The position numbers were made by a program, and so were the translations under genes. Positions 59,578-64,000 of a stretch of 64,000 nt of DNA are shown piece by piece. The notes under the pieces are model-generated. The model had not been told where the DNA came from and searched no databases. It saw nothing but the letters and a program-made list of their open reading frames with translations. The DNA lies in contig NC_045146.1 in NCBI RefSeq assembly GCF_008831285.2, forward strand, positions 17,849,149 through 17,913,148. The letters are read 5' to 3'. This stretch comes from Nymphaea colorata (taxonomy: Eukaryota; Streptophyta; Magnoliopsida; Nymphaeales; Nymphaeaceae). Each line of letters opens with the position of its first letter. The stretch's first letter is position 1.

Positions 59578-61737
59578 GGCCGCCGTCGTTAGTTAGGCCG
59601 GCAGCGAAGGGTTTGTAGACGAACTGTCGAGGCCTCCCCTTGATTCGGCCTTTCTGGGTCTAAGACTGCACATTGGCCGTCCTCGAACCCGGCATAAGCT
59701 GTTGTAGCTTGGCTCGTTCATATTGCCGAGCTCGAAGCTACACCAACCGCGTTCACATAGACCCAAGGTTGTAGTATGACATGATTAATTTATGCATATG
59801 AGTGAGCTCAAGCGAAGAGTTTCAATACGATTAATTTCTTTAGTTGGCACATGTTGTCTTTCACTGAACCAAGTCTTCTCTTGTGTTATATCGTCGATTT
59901 TGTGAGAATTGGTTTTTTTAATTATTGTTTGAAAAATAATTTGTCTCTGTAGATGGAATATTCAAACCACAATTTTTTTTTTTGTGAATAACCTGGGGGG
60001 ACCGGGTTATTTAATCCCTTTTGAAGTTTTCTCAAAATTTGTTTTTGAAAAAACCGTTTTTATGTTACCCAAAACTCCATATGCATCATTTTGGGACGTT
60101 TTCTCTTCAAAACACAGTTTTGGAGTGTCATCCAAACACTACTTTTTCTTGGACTATCGGCATTCTATAACAACTAGGAAAAGAAAGGTTGCCTGCACAA
60201 ATACCTTTCAAGCCATGAAAAACCCACAAAATCCAATGAGTTATCAAGGAATCTCCAATTAACATTGTTTGCGTCGTTGGTAAGATTCATATTAGTGGCA
60301 GAAATAGAAGTTTAAGTCAGGTTTACGTAATCTTTTAAGTTCTTAAGAAACCTCCAATTAACTTTTTTTTTTTTGTGTTGATAACATTGATATCAGTGGC
60401 GGAGCTAGAAACTGAGTCCGGTTTATGTAATCTTAACCAAGAGAGAGACCAAAGTGACAACTTTGTATATACTGCTCGCCAGATGCTTGCACCTTTTTCT
60501 AAAGAAACCGACTACCATTCAAAGATTTAAGAGTTCCCACAGCATTTTTATCTACGATTTGCAACATCGTCCGTAAAGAAAGTTAACCCCAACCCGACCT
60601 GCAACTGGCTCGAACCCTCTTGAAACTCCACAAATTATCATTAACGAACAAACACATCCTGGAGAGCCTTTGTTCTTCTCGTTCCTGCTATACTAGGAAC
60701 AGGATGCCTTGTGCTTTAACATTCCGTAGAAGTACAAGACCTGCAATGAAGGTTGTACAATGATTCAAGCCCACTCGAGGTCGATGAGAACTGGCTCAAT
60801 TAAGCTCGATTTGCTTGTACATGAGTCAAGTTTGATCTTTACTGAAAGCTCAAGCTTTTATATATAAATGAGTCGAGTTTGAGTTACATGAACCCAACTC
60901 CATTAAACTCTAGTAAGCTTGTTTATCCAGCTTATCTTTTCAAACTTATAACCAATTAAAGCGATCAAGTCAAACAGGGAGTTGGTAAATGAACTTAAAT
61001 GAGTTGAGCTTGAGCTCAGCCTATCAAATCAAGCTCAAGCTGAACTTGTACAGCTCGACTCAAGCCAAGTTACGAGTCGAGTCAAATTGAGCTTGCTGAG
61101 GTCGATTCACCATACCTACAGTGCTACCTGCGCTAGCTGGAATCCCTACATATGTGTGTCCTATTTAATGTTTCTGTCATAAATGTTCCCCCCTGTTCTT
61201 AACCTCATAACTTATATTCCATCATTTCATAATATTGTGTGTGTGTGTGCTTCGACAAGGCTCCCCCCACATCATTTAAGAGGGGTTGATTTATGAAGAT
61301 TTACGAAACTCACGACTCTCCCATGTTGAATTTGGCGTTAGTATTCATTGCTTTTTTGAACTCTTGAAATGCAGTAAAAAACTGGGTGTTGTCACCATCA
61401 AAGGGGCGGAACAACCAGTTGCTTATTGACATGCAGATTGCAATGGATAATGCGATATCATTTTCAAAGCACCAAGCCGGAGAAGGCATTGATTATCCAA
61501 TAAGCAAAGGATATATGTATAAGAGCATCAATCATTAGTCTTTGGCATTCCTTCCCAGTTCCCACACACTTAGACCTCCAAACATTCTTCATTATAACTT
61601 ATAAGGTGGTGCGCCCTCTCTCTGGCATTAACACACTTACACTTAAAGCAAAAGGCAAGGCAATCATAAATGCCCACTAACGAAATTGTACTAGTTATGG
61701 TAGCTCTAGTGAAATTTGGTCCTAGCTAGGGCCACCC
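59578..61737. other. Intergenic
   Basis: No gene is seen. 59578-59760 probably contains the promoter of the plastid-protein gene. 60770-61110 is a further patch of the gagttgag / gagctcgag dispersed repeat. Short T- and TG-runs occur (60363, 61237). 61500-61737 leads up to the Rop-like gene. Confidence 0.45.
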
Positions 61738-61748
61738 TTTATTTAAAG
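61738..61748 (+). promoter_or_regulatory. Possible TATA box of the Rop-like gene
   Basis: TTTATTTAAAG lies about 107-117 bases before the start codon, in a C/T-rich, gene-proximal context. It is a reasonable TATA candidate; no other element supports it. Confidence 0.35.
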
Positions 61749-61818
61749 CATACACGCCCTTCACCCACTTTCAAAATTCAAACCATACTTCATCTTACTT
61801 TCAATACTTAAAGAGTGA

Positions 61819-63675
<1,857 letters not shown>

Positions 63676-63796
63676 TAAAACCTTTAATTTCCACCTCATT
63701 TTTCCTGCTCATATGCTGAACTTTATTAGGTGTCCACTAACATCTATGCTGTGGCTAGATTTACTGCCTATTTACTACTCTGCCTAAAAAACTTTC

Positions 63797-63906
<110 letters not shown>

Positions 63907-64000
63907 TCCTTCAACCATTTTGAATTCCATCCAATCACAGCTACCTGACCCACTGTATTGGGTGAGTGTAATTAAACACACTTCCGGATGCCATGCATCA

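Overview
This is nuclear DNA of a flowering plant. The evidence is intron-containing plant genes (a Rop/Rac small GTPase, a plastid-targeted protein, a DC1 Cys/His-rich protein), coiled-coil NB-ARC LRR (CNL) resistance-gene sequences, two degenerate Ty1/copia retrotransposons primed by initiator-Met tRNA, small DNA transposons, and AT-rich intergenic DNA full of (TA)n and (GA)n microsatellites. The species cannot be fixed from sequence alone.

The window is dominated by one segmental-duplication unit present about two and a half times. Unit A (about 0.6-19.8 kb) holds a plus-strand CNL pseudogene (581-4479), a shared spacer, then a minus-strand CNL locus broken into three tandem partial copies (12.5-18.4 kb). 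Unit B (about 25.3-47.8 kb) holds a 711-codon LRR-only reading frame (26463-28598), the same spacer interrupted by two copia elements (31.5-36.9 and about 37.6-39.7 kb), and the only CNL gene that looks intact (41596-45498, minus strand, about 1300 residues). Unit C (about 54.5-58.6 kb) keeps only the LRR start, with a chimeric end, and part of the spacer. Because the units are close paralogs, insertions in one can be read against the empty site in another. This identifies a PIF/Harbinger-like element (5954-7260), a hAT-like element (10968-12063) and the copia insertions.

Between units A and B (19.8-25.3 kb) lie a small DUF641/GIL1-like gene fragment and a DC1-domain gene carrying an in-frame TGA. 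Between B and C (47.8-54.5 kb) is a mosaic of dispersed repeats ending in a roughly 1.4-kb, almost pure A/G tract. To the right of unit C are a plastid-targeted gene truncated by the duplication boundary (58581-59577, minus) and, at the window edge, the first three exons of a Rop-like GTPase whose conserved DTAGQ motif has become DTNDL (61855-63675).

Functionally, one intact CNL immune-receptor gene sits among its own decayed relatives, in a locus shaped by unequal recombination, LRR deletion and duplication, and transposon insertion. The most interesting items are the identical illegitimate LRR-to-NB-ARC junction found twice 2 kb apart, the copia 3' end that is triplicated together with its host flank, the chimeric plastid gene, and the Rop-like gene with a rewritten switch II.
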